Part shown: one piece after another, positions 1 to 11,404 of the stretch | Layout: the number at the start of each line of letters is the position of its first letter | How positions within the stretch are numbered: the first letter of the stretch is position 1 | Source of the DNA: Deltaproteobacteria bacterium | GTDB lineage: Bacteria > Myxococcota_A > Polyangia > Haliangiales > Haliangiaceae | Length of the DNA: 37,896 bases | Direction of reading: 5' to 3' | Assembly: GCA_013812655.1 (NCBI GenBank) | Contig: JACCTC010000453.1 | Coordinates: 1-37,896, forward strand | Program-made: the position numbers and the translations under genes | Notes under the pieces: model-generated | Told to the model about the DNA's origin: nothing | Seen by the model: the letters and a program-made list of their open reading frames with translations, nothing else | The model's database searches: none

Positions 1-58
1 GCTGACGCTTGGTGCGTCCGCCGCGGCGATCGGCTGGTGTCTGCTTCCGCTTGTCCAT
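1..58 (-). CDS. 5' end of a basic protein, possibly a retroelement (group II intron-type) protein; truncated by window edge
   Basis: Only the first 19 codons are inside the window. They read on the minus strand from ATG at 58 and give a strongly basic start, MDKRKQTPADRRGGRTKRQ. The start is well supported: GGAGGAG lies at 67-73, 8 nt upstream of the ATG. Upstream is a hairpin-rich, less GC-rich leader of about 450 nt with no gene. My impression is that this N-terminus resembles those of group II intron reverse transcriptase/maturases, whose reading frame also follows several hundred nt of intron RNA. No catalytic motif is visible here, so the assignment is a guess. A small basic ribosome-associated or DNA-binding protein is an equally simple alternative. 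Confidence 0.55.
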   Translation of the reverse strand, partial: MDKRKQTPADRRGGRTKRQ

Positions 59-535
59 CAGTCGATCTCCTCCGAATGCCGCCGAAAAGAGGCTCGGCGA
101 CCCGAAAGGGCCGCCTAGCACGTTTCACTCGATCCTACTTTCGTGACTCAGCTCTACCGGTTGTTTCTCGGTATATCCGTCGGTGTCCGTCGACTTCGTT
201 CGGATGCCTCTGTGTCACGTCACCGTGTGGTGATGATCTTACGAGTGATGGTCTCCATCAGGTTTTCAACCGCTCACCTTGGATTCGCCGTCGCGATCCT
301 CCGCTCATGGCCTTTGTCGTCTGTCTGATCTTGCGATCAGCGTTGATCGATGACCTTCAGCGTCTCTCGGTAAGCGGCCTGTCTTCCTTTCCGTAGACTT
401 CCCTGTACGAGCTTTACTGTTCACTTTCGTGCTGAGCGGTCCGTTCCGACCGCCGAGCCCGCCTCTCTGAATGGGAGAGGAGCAATGGTCGTGCCCTGCC
501 TTGATGACGAGATCACAGCGACTTGACGCGACCCA
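59..535 (-). ncRNA. Hairpin-rich leader, possible 5' half of a group II intron or other structured RNA
   Basis: There is no credible protein gene here and the composition is visibly less GC-rich than the rest of the window. Read on the minus strand it holds many short hairpins: 462-480 (6-bp stem), 437-452 (5-bp stem), 422-431 (CAC-GAAA-GTG), 325-340 (CTGATC-GCAA-GATCAG), 247-259 (5 bp, AGA loop), 220-233 (5 bp) and 96-115 (8 bp). In the last stem one pair is G-U on the minus strand but A-C on the plus strand, which favours minus-strand RNA. GNRA tetraloops (GAAA, GCAA) are typical of large folded RNAs. Followed by a basic protein start, this suits intron domains I-III upstream of a maturase frame. 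I could not identify a GUGYG 5' end, and domain V would lie outside the window. A long structured mRNA leader is the alternative. Confidence 0.35.
67..73 (-). promoter_or_regulatory. Strong Shine-Dalgarno for the gene starting at 58
   Basis: Reverse complement reads GGAGGAG, 8 nt before ATG at 58. This is one of the best ribosome-binding sites in a window where many genes have none, and it fixes the start of the truncated gene. Confidence 0.75.
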
Positions 536-604
536 TACGTGCGGATCCGTCCGCAGCTTCTGCGCGCGAGACCACGCCGCTCAGCGCCAGATCCCTACTA
601 ACGG

Positions 605-4003
<3,399 letters not shown>

Positions 4004-4113
4004 GACGAGGGTCTGGTGGTGGCGTCAACCTGCCACACCCCCCAGATTCCCACGACTGACGTCCGGTGGACCAGAGATGATCGATTTCGGGTGTTTCTCC
4101 TGCGAAGGCTCGT

Positions 4114-4119
4114 TAGAGT
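4114..4119 (+). promoter_or_regulatory. -10-like TAGAGT upstream of lipoprotein gene
   Basis: TAGAGT ends 9 nt before the ATG at 4129. Spacing is slightly longer than the 6-7 nt seen at other genes here, so the predicted leader would be only a few nt. No Shine-Dalgarno is present. Confidence 0.4.
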
Positions 4120-4128
4120 CCGCGCGAT

Positions 4129-4968
4129 ATGCGAAAGCTCCTTGCAGTCGTTGTCCTGGCTGCGTGCGGTCCAGCGGGACGCGACAGTGGGATCGATGCC
4201 CCGTCGCAGGCTGACGCACCGGCTGGGGGCGACGCGTCGACGGCCGATACCTCTCGGGTGTACGCGCACAGCGGCGGGATGCTGTACCGGCTCAACAACC
4301 TGACGCTCGCCGCGATCCCGGTCGGGCCGATGACAGGGCTGTCCACGGACCTCCTCGATCTCGCGATCGACGCGAACGATGGCCTCGTCGGGGTCACCGC
4401 AACCAAGCTGTTCAGCCTGAACGCGACGACGGGCGCCGCTACCTTCATCCGTGACCTGACCGGCGACGCTCGTGGCCTGACGAGCCTGTCGTACGTGCCC
4501 CAGAGCCTCACGGATCCGGCGAGCCCCGACATCCTGGTCTCGGCCAATGGCTCGGGTCAGGTCTTCCAGATCAACCAGGCGACTGGTACAGCAACGCAGA
4601 TCGGCAGCTACGGCACGGCCGCCGGGAACGCGGTTATCGGGTCGAGTGGCGATCTGTTTGGCGTGCGCGGTCTCGGCATCTTCGCGACCGTCGACGTCGG
4701 CAACGACGCTAGCGCGAACGATTACCTCGCGCGTATCGACCCGGCGAACGGCTGGAAGGCCACGCCGCTCGGCATCGGCACCGGCTTCAACAAGATCTTC
4801 GGCCTCGGCTACTGGGGCGGCAAGATCTACGGCTTTGTCGATAATGGTTTCGAGGCTGGCGGCAAGATGATCGAGATCGATCCGAACACCGGCGCGGGCA
4901 CGGTGCTGAGCTCCGCGGATGTGCGGTGGTTCGGTGCCGGCGTCGCGACCGACGCGCCGCTGCTCTAG
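4129..4968 (+). CDS. Putative lipoprotein, probable beta-propeller
   Basis: 279 aa. The N-terminus MRKLLAVVVLAAC ends in a lipobox with Cys13 as the likely lipidated residue, so the mature protein should be membrane-anchored. A short Asp/Ala-rich linker (to ~40) leads into a domain built of repeated strand-turn units such as LYRLNN, LFSLNATTG, VFQINQATG, LARIDPANG and MIEIDPNTG. This is the rhythm of a PQQ/NHL-like beta-propeller in which each blade reports a value against 'NATTG'-type turns. No catalytic motif is seen and I do not recognise a named family. A -10-like TAGAGT lies 9 nt upstream. The TAG stop is interlocked with that of the convergent aminopeptidase (shared CTAG, 4965-4968). 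Confidence 0.82.
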   Translation: MRKLLAVVVLAACGPAGRDSGIDAPSQADAPAGGDASTADTSRVYAHSGGMLYRLNNLTLAAIPVGPMTGLSTDLLDLAIDANDGLVGVTATKLFSLNATTGAATFIRDLTGDARGLTSLSYVPQSLTDPASPDILVSANGSGQVFQINQATGTATQIGSYGTAAGNAVIGSSGDLFGVRGLGIFATVDVGNDASANDYLARIDPANGWKATPLGIGTGFNKIFGLGYWGGKIYGFVDNGFEAGGKMIEIDPNTGAGTVLSSADVRWFGAGVATDAPLL

Positions 4969-6848
4969 TCTTTCTCTAGGCGTTTCTTGCGCGGGCGCGA
5001 GGCCTCGACGAGCACCTCCTGCACCGAGGCGATCGTCATCGGGTGGTAGTTCGTGCGGACGCGCGCAAATGTCCGCTTCGCGAAGGCCAGACCCTCGGGC
5101 GTTGCCACGAGCGCGCGATAGATCGGCATGATCAACTTGCGACGGCCGACGCGCTCGACGAACGCGATGATCGCCGGTCGCGTCAGGCGATAGCCCGAGC
5201 GGATCGTCAGTGGATACCAGCGCTGCGCGAGCTCGCCGTTCTTGGTGCCGGTCAGCGCGAGCGCCCGATCGAGCTCGACGAGCTGCGCCTCGGGCAACGT
5301 CTCGGGTAGCTCCTCGAGGAAGTGCACGCGCTCCTGCGTGCTCCACGGCGCGAGCGTCGCCGGCTCGAGCTTCGCGGTCCCGGCGAGCCACCGCATGCGG
5401 ATGTCATCCACCGCGCGCAGCCGCGCCGACGCCGCGACCGGTGCGGTCTTCGGAATGCCCTCGCCGTCGAGCCACGCCGTGAGCTCGGCGTCCGTGATCG
5501 CCCCCGGCTTCTTCGGGAACAGGTCCGAGCGCAAGGACGCGACGAAGTCATCGGTCGTGACGCTCGTGAACGCGTTGCGCTCGAACCATTTGCGGAGAAA
5601 CGCATCGAACGTCGCGCGACCGAACCGCACCTCGAGCGCCTGCAGGAACCACTGCCCCTTATCGTACGCGACATCGGACAGGTCATCGGGCCCGAGTCCG
5701 GGCGTCGCGACCGCCCGCAACCGCTGACGCGCCGGCGGTGACGTCTTCAGCTTCTCGAGCAGCGACCGCTGGGTCAGCACGTTCTCGATCTCCGCGAGCT
5801 CTCTGCCGTAGACCGCCTCGATCACGCGGTTCTCGACGTACGTCGTGACTCCCTCGTTGAGCCACAGATCCTTCCAGCTCGCATTCGTGACGAGGTTTCC
5901 TGACCAGCTGTGCGCGAGCTCGTGCGCGAGTATCCCGACCAGCGAGCGATCGCCGACCAGCACCGTCGGCGTCATGAAGCTCAGCCGCGGGTTCTCCATC
6001 CCGCCGTACGGAAAGCTCGCCGGCAAGATCAGCAGGTCGTAGCGACCCCACCGATACGGGCCATAGAGCCCCTCGACCACGACGATCATCTTCTCGATGT
6101 CTCCGAACTCGTACACCGCGCGCTCGAGCACGCTCGGCTCCGCCCACACCCCCGATCGCGGCGAGATCGGCTTGAAGGCGAGGTCACCGACGGCGAGCGC
6201 GAGCAAATACGATGGTACCGGCTCCGTCATGCGGAAGCTGAAGTCACCGTCGCGCACGACCGCCGGATCGTTATCCGCGGACATCAGCGCCACGACCGTC
6301 TTCGGCGTGCGAATGCGGGCCGAGTACGTGAACCGAACCCCCGGCGTGTCCTGCAGCGGGATCCAGCTCCGCGCATGAATCGCCTGCGACTGGCTGAACA
6401 GGAACGGCTGCTTGCCATTCGCCGTCAGCTTCGCCGACATCCACTGCAGCCCCGACGCCATCGGTGACGTCCGGTAGCTCACCCGCACCTGTGTCGCCCG
6501 CGCCGCCTCGATCGTCAGCTTGCTACCAACGATCCGATCGCGCTTGCCGACCGCGAACTTCACGCGCTTCCACGTCTGCCCGTCGCTGCTCGCGTCGACC
6601 CGCGTGATCTGCAGATCGCGGGTATCGAGCACGAGCTGCTGCGCCGCCGGATCGAGCCACTCGACCACCAGCGTCGCAGTCCCCGCGAGCCGCTTCGCGG
6701 CGAAGTCGACCTTCAGCTCGAGCGCGAGATCCTTCGTGCGAACTCGCGTGGGCTCCGCGTACGAGTGCTCGTCATGGCGCCGATCCGGCTCGGCCACCGC
6801 GACGCCACACCAGAGCAACAACAAGAGAGACACACGCAACTTGCGCAA
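4965..6848 (-). CDS. M1-family zinc aminopeptidase, leukotriene A4 hydrolase type, secreted
   Basis: 627 aa. A signal peptide (LRVSLLLLLWCGVAVA) is followed by an M1 N-terminal beta domain. The substrate-binding exopeptidase motif is GGMEN (282-286). The gluzincin zinc site is HELAH (309-313) with the third ligand Glu332 in WLNEG, exactly 19 residues after His313. A probable transition-state Tyr lies in VAYDKG (Y395). Length and the GGMENPRLSFMTPT signature match the LTA4H/aminopeptidase B subgroup (about 610 aa) rather than the 870-aa PepN subgroup, and the C-terminal ARM-type helical domain is present. It likely trims peptides in the periplasm or outside the cell. The start is a TTG; a -10-like TATAAG abuts it at 6849-6854, so the next in-frame TTG (6839) or GTG (6833) may be the true start. 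Confidence 0.93.
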   Translation of the reverse strand: MRKLRVSLLLLLWCGVAVAEPDRRHDEHSYAEPTRVRTKDLALELKVDFAAKRLAGTATLVVEWLDPAAQQLVLDTRDLQITRVDASSDGQTWKRVKFAVGKRDRIVGSKLTIEAARATQVRVSYRTSPMASGLQWMSAKLTANGKQPFLFSQSQAIHARSWIPLQDTPGVRFTYSARIRTPKTVVALMSADNDPAVVRDGDFSFRMTEPVPSYLLALAVGDLAFKPISPRSGVWAEPSVLERAVYEFGDIEKMIVVVEGLYGPYRWGRYDLLILPASFPYGGMENPRLSFMTPTVLVGDRSLVGILAHELAHSWSGNLVTNASWKDLWLNEGVTTYVENRVIEAVYGRELAEIENVLTQRSLLEKLKTSPPARQRLRAVATPGLGPDDLSDVAYDKGQWFLQALEVRFGRATFDAFLRKWFERNAFTSVTTDDFVASLRSDLFPKKPGAITDAELTAWLDGEGIPKTAPVAASARLRAVDDIRMRWLAGTAKLEPATLAPWSTQERVHFLEELPETLPEAQLVELDRALALTGTKNGELAQRWYPLTIRSGYRLTRPAIIAFVERVGRRKLIMPIYRALVATPEGLAFAKRTFARVRTNYHPMTIASVQEVLVEASRPRKKRLEKD

Positions 6849-6881
6849 CTTATAGCGCCCCGGCGTCCGCGGAAGTTGCGC
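6843..6881. repeat. 9-bp inverted repeat between helicase stop and aminopeptidase start
   Basis: GCGCAACTT (6843-6851) and AAGTTGCGC (6873-6881) are perfect inverted repeats separated by 21 nt. One arm overlaps the TATAAG hexamer of the aminopeptidase. It may be an operator or a weak terminator hairpin for the upstream helicase. There is no U-tract, so a standard intrinsic terminator is less likely. Confidence 0.5.
6849..6854 (-). promoter_or_regulatory. -10-like TATAAG upstream of aminopeptidase
   Basis: TATAAG on the minus strand touches the first possible TTG start (6848) and lies 9 nt before the second in-frame TTG (6839). It overlaps one arm of a 9-bp inverted repeat (6843-6851 / 6873-6881). 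Confidence 0.4.
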
Positions 6882-6935
6882 TAATTGTGTCTGACCGACG
6901 GCGCGAACGATCTCGCACGCTTGCCGATCGTGATC

Positions 6936-9278
6936 CTACGCCAGAGGCGACAGCAGGTCGTCGACGTCGCGCTGGGTGAGCGAGCCGGCCGCGGCCTGGC
7001 CACCGTCGAGGATCGAGCTGGCGAGCTGGCGCTTGTGTTTTTGCAACGAGAGCATGCGCTCCTCGACGGAGCCGGCGGCGATCAGCTCGTGGACGAAGAC
7101 GGGCTTGGTCTGGCCGATGCGGTGGGCGCGGTCTGTGGCCTGGGCCTGGGCGGCCGGGTTCCACCACGGGTCGTAGTGGATGACGGTGTCGGCGCCGGTG
7201 AGGTTGAGGCCTGCGCCGCCCGCCTTGAGGGAGATCAGGAAGACGTCGGCGCGGCCGTTCTGGAAGGCGTCGATCGGCTTCTGGCGATCGGGGGTGTGGC
7301 CGGTGAGGGCGACGTGGCCGATGCCGCGGGCGAGGAAGGACTCGGAGATCAGGCCGAGCATGCGTGCGAACTGCGAGAAGATCAGGATGCGACGCCCGTC
7401 GGCGAGCTGCGAGGTGACGAGCTCGAGGAGGATGTCGAGCTTCGAGCTGCCCGTGCACTCGCGGGCGGCCTCGCTCGACGAGATGAGGCGCGGATCGCAG
7501 CAGACCTGGCGGAGCTTGAGGAGGGCGTCGAGGATGGCGATGGTCGAGCCGGCGAGGCCACGCTGGCGGATGTGGTTGCGGACGTCCGCGTGGGCGGCGA
7601 CACGGATGCTCTCGTAGAGCTCGCGCTGCGAGGCGCTGAGCTCGACCGCGCGCACGAGCTGGGTCTTGGCGGGAAGCTCGGGGGCGACGGCGTCCTTGGT
7701 GCGGCGCAGGATGAAGGGCCGTACGCGATCGCGGAGGGCGTCGAGGCGGACCTTGTCGCCGTTCTGCTCGATCGGGGCGCGGAACATGGTCGCGAACTCG
7801 TCGCGCGCGCCGAGCATCCCGGGCATCAGGAAGTCGAACAGCGACCACAGCTCGCCGAGGTGGTTCTCGATCGGCGTGCCCGACAGGCAGATGCGGTGGC
7901 GGGCGTCGAGGCGGCGGACGGCCTCGCTCGCCTGGGCATCCCAGTTCTTGATCGCGTGGGCCTCGTCGAGGACGAGCACGTGCAGCGGCAGGGTGGCGAG
8001 ATCGTCGCGATCGCGCGAGACCATCGGATAGGTCGTGATCACGACGTCGTGTTCGGCGAGCAGCGCGCGGCGCTCGTGGCGGTCGGGACCGTGATGGATC
8101 GCGACCTTCAGGGTCGGCGCGAACCGCTTGAGCTCGCGTTGCCAGTTGCCGACGAGGCTCGTCAGCGTGACGATCATCGCGGGGCGGTCGAGCCGCTCCT
8201 GCTCCTTCTCGATCAGGATGTGCGCGATGGTCTGCAGCGTCTTGCCGAGACCCATGTCGTCCGCGAGGATCCCGTTCGCGCCGTGGGCGCGCAGGTGCTG
8301 CAGCCACGCGACGCCATCGCGCTGGTACGGCCGGAGCTCGGCGCACAGCGCGGCCGGGCCGGTCACGCGCGCGCTGCGGCTGGGCCCGAGGGCGAGCGCG
8401 TAGGCTTGCTCGCGGATCTTGGTGTCACCGACCCAGCGCAGTGGTCGCGTGCCGTCGTGGAGCGTCGCGCACAGCTCGGCGATCACCGGGGCGCGCATCG
8501 CCGGCGCCGAAACCTTGCCGCGATCGCGATAGAGCTCGAGGAGCACCTTGGCGAGAAGCCGCAACCGCGCCGGCGGCACGGGCAGCCAGCGCTTGCCATC
8601 GATCGGTACCGCGACGCACCGGCGCACAGGCCGCGTCAGCGAGGTGAGGTCCCCTGCTCCGTCGATCAGATCGATCAGCGCCGGTAGTAGATCGATGCGG
8701 TGACCATCGACCTCGACGCCCAGCTCGAGACCGAACCAGTCGGGGCGCTCGCGATCCGGCAGCGCCGAGGCATACAGCGGCACGTCCCCGCCGACGACCT
8801 GCCACGGAAACTCGGCATCGACCTCGACCTTCCAGCCGAGGCCACGCAGCTGCGGGATCGCGTACGCGCTGAACGCGCAGAGCGCATGGACATCACCGTC
8901 GACGGCGACCACGTAATCGACGCCCGTTCCCGGCGTGACCGCGCAGTCCTCGAGATGGGCGAGCTCGATCGCGCCGAGTCCCTCGAGCACGCGGCAGGCC
9001 TGGGCCTCCAGATCGCGGTCGCGGCCGCCCCACCGCGGATCGCGCGCGCGCACCCGGCGGCTCGGCCTCGTTGGCGAGCCGTCCGTGAAAGCCGGACCCG
9101 GGTAATCGAAGTCGAGCCGCAGCATCGCGGTGCGGATCTCGTCACCGTGCCGGCTGCCATCGTCCACGAACAGCGTCTCGGCGAACACGCGCAGACACGG
9201 AGTGCACTTCGCAGGCGCCGTCTGATCGCGGACGCCAATCTCGGACGACATGTGGTGGTTCACACTGCCGAACCACAT
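6936..9278 (-). CDS. SNF2/HepA-family DEAH helicase-like ATPase
   Basis: 780 aa from ATG 9278. Residues ~30-300 match the N-terminal region usual in bacterial SNF2 proteins (for example RLDFDYPG at 54-61). The motor starts near 315 (LRPYQRDG): motif I DDMGLGKT (340-347), motif II DEAH (438-441), then SGTPIEN, and in the second RecA domain ILIFSQF, AGGAGLNLT and DRAHRIGQ. These are diagnostic Swi2/Snf2 motifs of an ATP-driven DNA or chromatin translocase. No SWIM zinc finger precedes the core, so this is a short version of a family often over 1000 aa. The reading frame stays open upstream through the neighbouring gene but contains no start between 9278 and that gene's stop at 9341. GGGG 5 nt before the ATG may serve as a weak ribosome-binding site. 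Confidence 0.92.
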   Translation of the reverse strand: MWFGSVNHHMSSEIGVRDQTAPAKCTPCLRVFAETLFVDDGSRHGDEIRTAMLRLDFDYPGPAFTDGSPTRPSRRVRARDPRWGGRDRDLEAQACRVLEGLGAIELAHLEDCAVTPGTGVDYVVAVDGDVHALCAFSAYAIPQLRGLGWKVEVDAEFPWQVVGGDVPLYASALPDRERPDWFGLELGVEVDGHRIDLLPALIDLIDGAGDLTSLTRPVRRCVAVPIDGKRWLPVPPARLRLLAKVLLELYRDRGKVSAPAMRAPVIAELCATLHDGTRPLRWVGDTKIREQAYALALGPSRSARVTGPAALCAELRPYQRDGVAWLQHLRAHGANGILADDMGLGKTLQTIAHILIEKEQERLDRPAMIVTLTSLVGNWQRELKRFAPTLKVAIHHGPDRHERRALLAEHDVVITTYPMVSRDRDDLATLPLHVLVLDEAHAIKNWDAQASEAVRRLDARHRICLSGTPIENHLGELWSLFDFLMPGMLGARDEFATMFRAPIEQNGDKVRLDALRDRVRPFILRRTKDAVAPELPAKTQLVRAVELSASQRELYESIRVAAHADVRNHIRQRGLAGSTIAILDALLKLRQVCCDPRLISSSEAARECTGSSKLDILLELVTSQLADGRRILIFSQFARMLGLISESFLARGIGHVALTGHTPDRQKPIDAFQNGRADVFLISLKAGGAGLNLTGADTVIHYDPWWNPAAQAQATDRAHRIGQTKPVFVHELIAAGSVEERMLSLQKHKRQLASSILDGGQAAAGSLTQRDVDDLLSPLA

Positions 9279-9279
9279 G
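9249..9279. repeat. Interrupted inverted repeat at the helicase start codon
   Basis: CATGT-GGT-GGTTC (9249-9261) pairs with GAACC-ACATG (9270-9279), giving two 5-bp stems with a 3-nt bulge and an 8-nt loop. It includes both candidate helicase start codons (9278 and 9251), so it could form an mRNA hairpin limiting translation or be a protein-binding site. Confidence 0.4.
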
Positions 9280-9340
9280 ATCCCCGTCCAGTTTTCGCCT
9301 GTCGCCGCGATACTGATCGGATGGATCGTGCCGATCCGGA

Positions 9341-11386
9341 CTACTTGGCAGCGAACACGTATTCGTGCTGGGCATCGCGCAGCGTCAGCGTCGGCTTGCC
9401 GTTCGCGCTCCCCACGACCAGCTCGACGCCGCCGATCCCGGGCGCGATCGTGACGAACGACAGCGAGCCATCGGGGTTCTTCTTCGACGCGACCTCGCTC
9501 TGCCACTCGCCGAAGTCGAACACCGTGCGCGCGCCATCCTTGCGCACCGCGATGTCGCCGAGCTCCTTGCTCGTGTACGCCGCCGCGAGCTTGCCAGCCT
9601 CGGCCGCGTCGGCCGGCACCGTCCATAGCTTGCGCTCCGCCTGCATGCTCGCGAAGTAGCCCTTCGCTGCCGCCGCGACGTCGCGATCGGCCTCGGGCTT
9701 GCCATCGAACAGCACCTCGAGCAGCTTGCGGCGGAAGTTGCCGCGGATGATCCCGCCGGGATCGCCGTTCGTCAGGATCACCGCACCGACGCCGTGCTCG
9801 GGCAACCACATCATGTCGCTGTGGAAGCCGATCAAGTCGCCACCGTGGTTGACGACGGTCGCGCCGTACTTCTCGTGCACGGTCAGCCCCATGCCGTAGG
9901 TCGTGTCCTTGCCGATCGCGACCTGAGGCGCACGGCGGGCGAGCAGCGCCTCGCTCGAGATGTACGGCTTGCCGTTCGGCAGCTTGCCCTCGGCGAGCTC
10001 CATCTGGACGTACTTGAGGACGTCGTTCACCGTGCTCCACGCACCGCCGGCCGGGCGCAACGGGATCACCGAGTAGTTGATCGCGTGCACCGCGAGCGCC
10101 GGCTTGTCGGTGACGTCGTGGGAATGCGCGCGCGCCCAGTTACCGGTCTGCGCCCGCTTGTAGTCGAACGTCGTCGACCGCATCCCGAGCGGCGCGAACA
10201 CGCGCGTCCGCATCGCGTCGTCGTACGCCTTGCCGAGCTCGAGCTTCGGATACGCGACCCGGCCGCCGATGAAGCCGGCTGCCGCCGCGAGCGGGTTCGA
10301 GTACTGGAACAGCTCGCCGAACTTGCTCGTCGGCTGCATCGTGCCGAGCACGGCCATCACGCCCGCCGGCGTCAGGCCCTTGAACTCGAGGAGCCACTCC
10401 ATGTCCTGGCGCGGCATCCCGGTGCACGCACAGATCAGGTGCTTCACGAGTACCTTGCTGGTCGTGTCGGCGTCGCCGAGCTTGAACTCCGGCATCAGCG
10501 ACGTCGCCGCGCTCTCCCACGTCAGCTTCTTCTCGTCCACGAGCTTCGCGAGCATCAGCGTCGTCAGCGCCTTGGTGTTCGACGCGATCATGAACTTGGT
10601 GTCGCCGTCGACCTTCGCGGGCTTGCCGAGCTCGCGGACGCCGAAGCCGCCGGTGAACACCACCTTGCCGCCTTGCACGAGGCCGAGCGCCACGCCCGGC
10701 ACCCCGAGCTGCTGCTGCGCCCGCTCGATGAACGCACCGAGCTCCGCGATCCGCGCGGCGTCGAGCGGATGCGCCTGCTTGCCCGCGAACGACTCGCGCT
10801 CGGTGCCCTTTGGCAGCAGCTGGCCGAAGATCAGCGAGAGCTGGCCACCGCGCTTCTCGCCGACGGCATCGGCCAGATCGACGATCGCCACGGTCCACGT
10901 ATCGTTCGCGAACCGCGCGTTCGCACCGACGGAGCGCCGCTCGTTCGGGGACGTCGTGTAGCCGTACGACGTGACGTTCGTCCAGCCGTCCTTGTCTGCG
11001 CCCTGCGTCGTGACCTGGAGCGGCCACGACATGTCGGGCTTGTACGCGGCCCACGCGAGCGCGACGGCCTGGTCCGAATTCTTGGCGCGCACGTCGACGA
11101 GCGCGATCCGCGAGTCACCCTCGGGCGCCTCGAGGATGGTCGCCGGGCCCTGCACCCAGAGCCGCCAGCCAGCCGGCGCGATGAACGTGTTGCCCGCGAC
11201 CGTCGTGCGCGGCGTGTCCGCGGCGAGCGTCTCCTTGATCGGAACCGTTGCGGTCGGCGGCTGCTGCGCTGGTTGCGCGACCGGCTGGGTCGGCGCGGGC
11301 GGTCGCGGCTCGTCGATACGCGGCGGCGACGGCGCCGGCGGTGAGGAGCATGCGATCAGGAGGGCGGCACACGCGAGAGCTCGCAT
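9341..11386 (-). CDS. Lipoprotein serine hydrolase, class C beta-lactamase/penicillin-binding fold
   Basis: 681 aa. MRALACAALLIAC ends in a lipobox (Cys13), followed by a Pro-rich linker (to ~50). Residues ~60-195 form an extra N-terminal domain that I do not recognise. The hydrolase domain runs ~210-530 with the three class C landmarks: SNTK (S269-K272, nucleophile and base), YSN (362-364) and HGG (514-516). A C-terminal all-beta domain (~570-681) follows, as in many esterase/D-aminopeptidase relatives. It is probably an esterase, peptidase or PBP4*-like enzyme anchored in the envelope; antibiotic hydrolysis cannot be claimed. TAGGGT ends 7 nt before the ATG, suggesting a leaderless transcript although the preceding gene on the same strand ends only 18 nt upstream. 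Confidence 0.9.
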   Translation of the reverse strand: MRALACAALLIACSSPPAPSPPRIDEPRPPAPTQPVAQPAQQPPTATVPIKETLAADTPRTTVAGNTFIAPAGWRLWVQGPATILEAPEGDSRIALVDVRAKNSDQAVALAWAAYKPDMSWPLQVTTQGADKDGWTNVTSYGYTTSPNERRSVGANARFANDTWTVAIVDLADAVGEKRGGQLSLIFGQLLPKGTERESFAGKQAHPLDAARIAELGAFIERAQQQLGVPGVALGLVQGGKVVFTGGFGVRELGKPAKVDGDTKFMIASNTKALTTLMLAKLVDEKKLTWESAATSLMPEFKLGDADTTSKVLVKHLICACTGMPRQDMEWLLEFKGLTPAGVMAVLGTMQPTSKFGELFQYSNPLAAAAGFIGGRVAYPKLELGKAYDDAMRTRVFAPLGMRSTTFDYKRAQTGNWARAHSHDVTDKPALAVHAINYSVIPLRPAGGAWSTVNDVLKYVQMELAEGKLPNGKPYISSEALLARRAPQVAIGKDTTYGMGLTVHEKYGATVVNHGGDLIGFHSDMMWLPEHGVGAVILTNGDPGGIIRGNFRRKLLEVLFDGKPEADRDVAAAAKGYFASMQAERKLWTVPADAAEAGKLAAAYTSKELGDIAVRKDGARTVFDFGEWQSEVASKKNPDGSLSFVTIAPGIGGVELVVGSANGKPTLTLRDAQHEYVFAAK

Positions 11387-11393
11387 GCCGCGA

Positions 11394-11399
11394 ACCCTA
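11394..11399 (-). promoter_or_regulatory. -10 element TAGGGT, 7 nt from start (leaderless layout)
   Basis: TAGGGT on the minus strand, spacer TCGCGGC, then ATG at 11386. No Shine-Dalgarno. It lies in the 18-nt gap after the stop of the upstream gene (11405). Confidence 0.5.
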
Positions 11400-11404
11400 C
11401 CCGA

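Noticed and set aside
37..396. 119-codon open frame on the + strand in the left-hand region
   Set aside because: No ribosome-binding site or known motif; the hairpin content and the minus-strand gene start argue for RNA on the other strand.
6885..8687. 600-codon open frame on the + strand
   Set aside because: Opposite the SNF2 helicase, whose motifs are unmistakable; no recognisable protein features in the shadow.
9279..10040. Upstream extension of the helicase frame
   Set aside because: Lies inside the serine hydrolase gene on the same strand in another frame; no start codon between 9278 and 9341.
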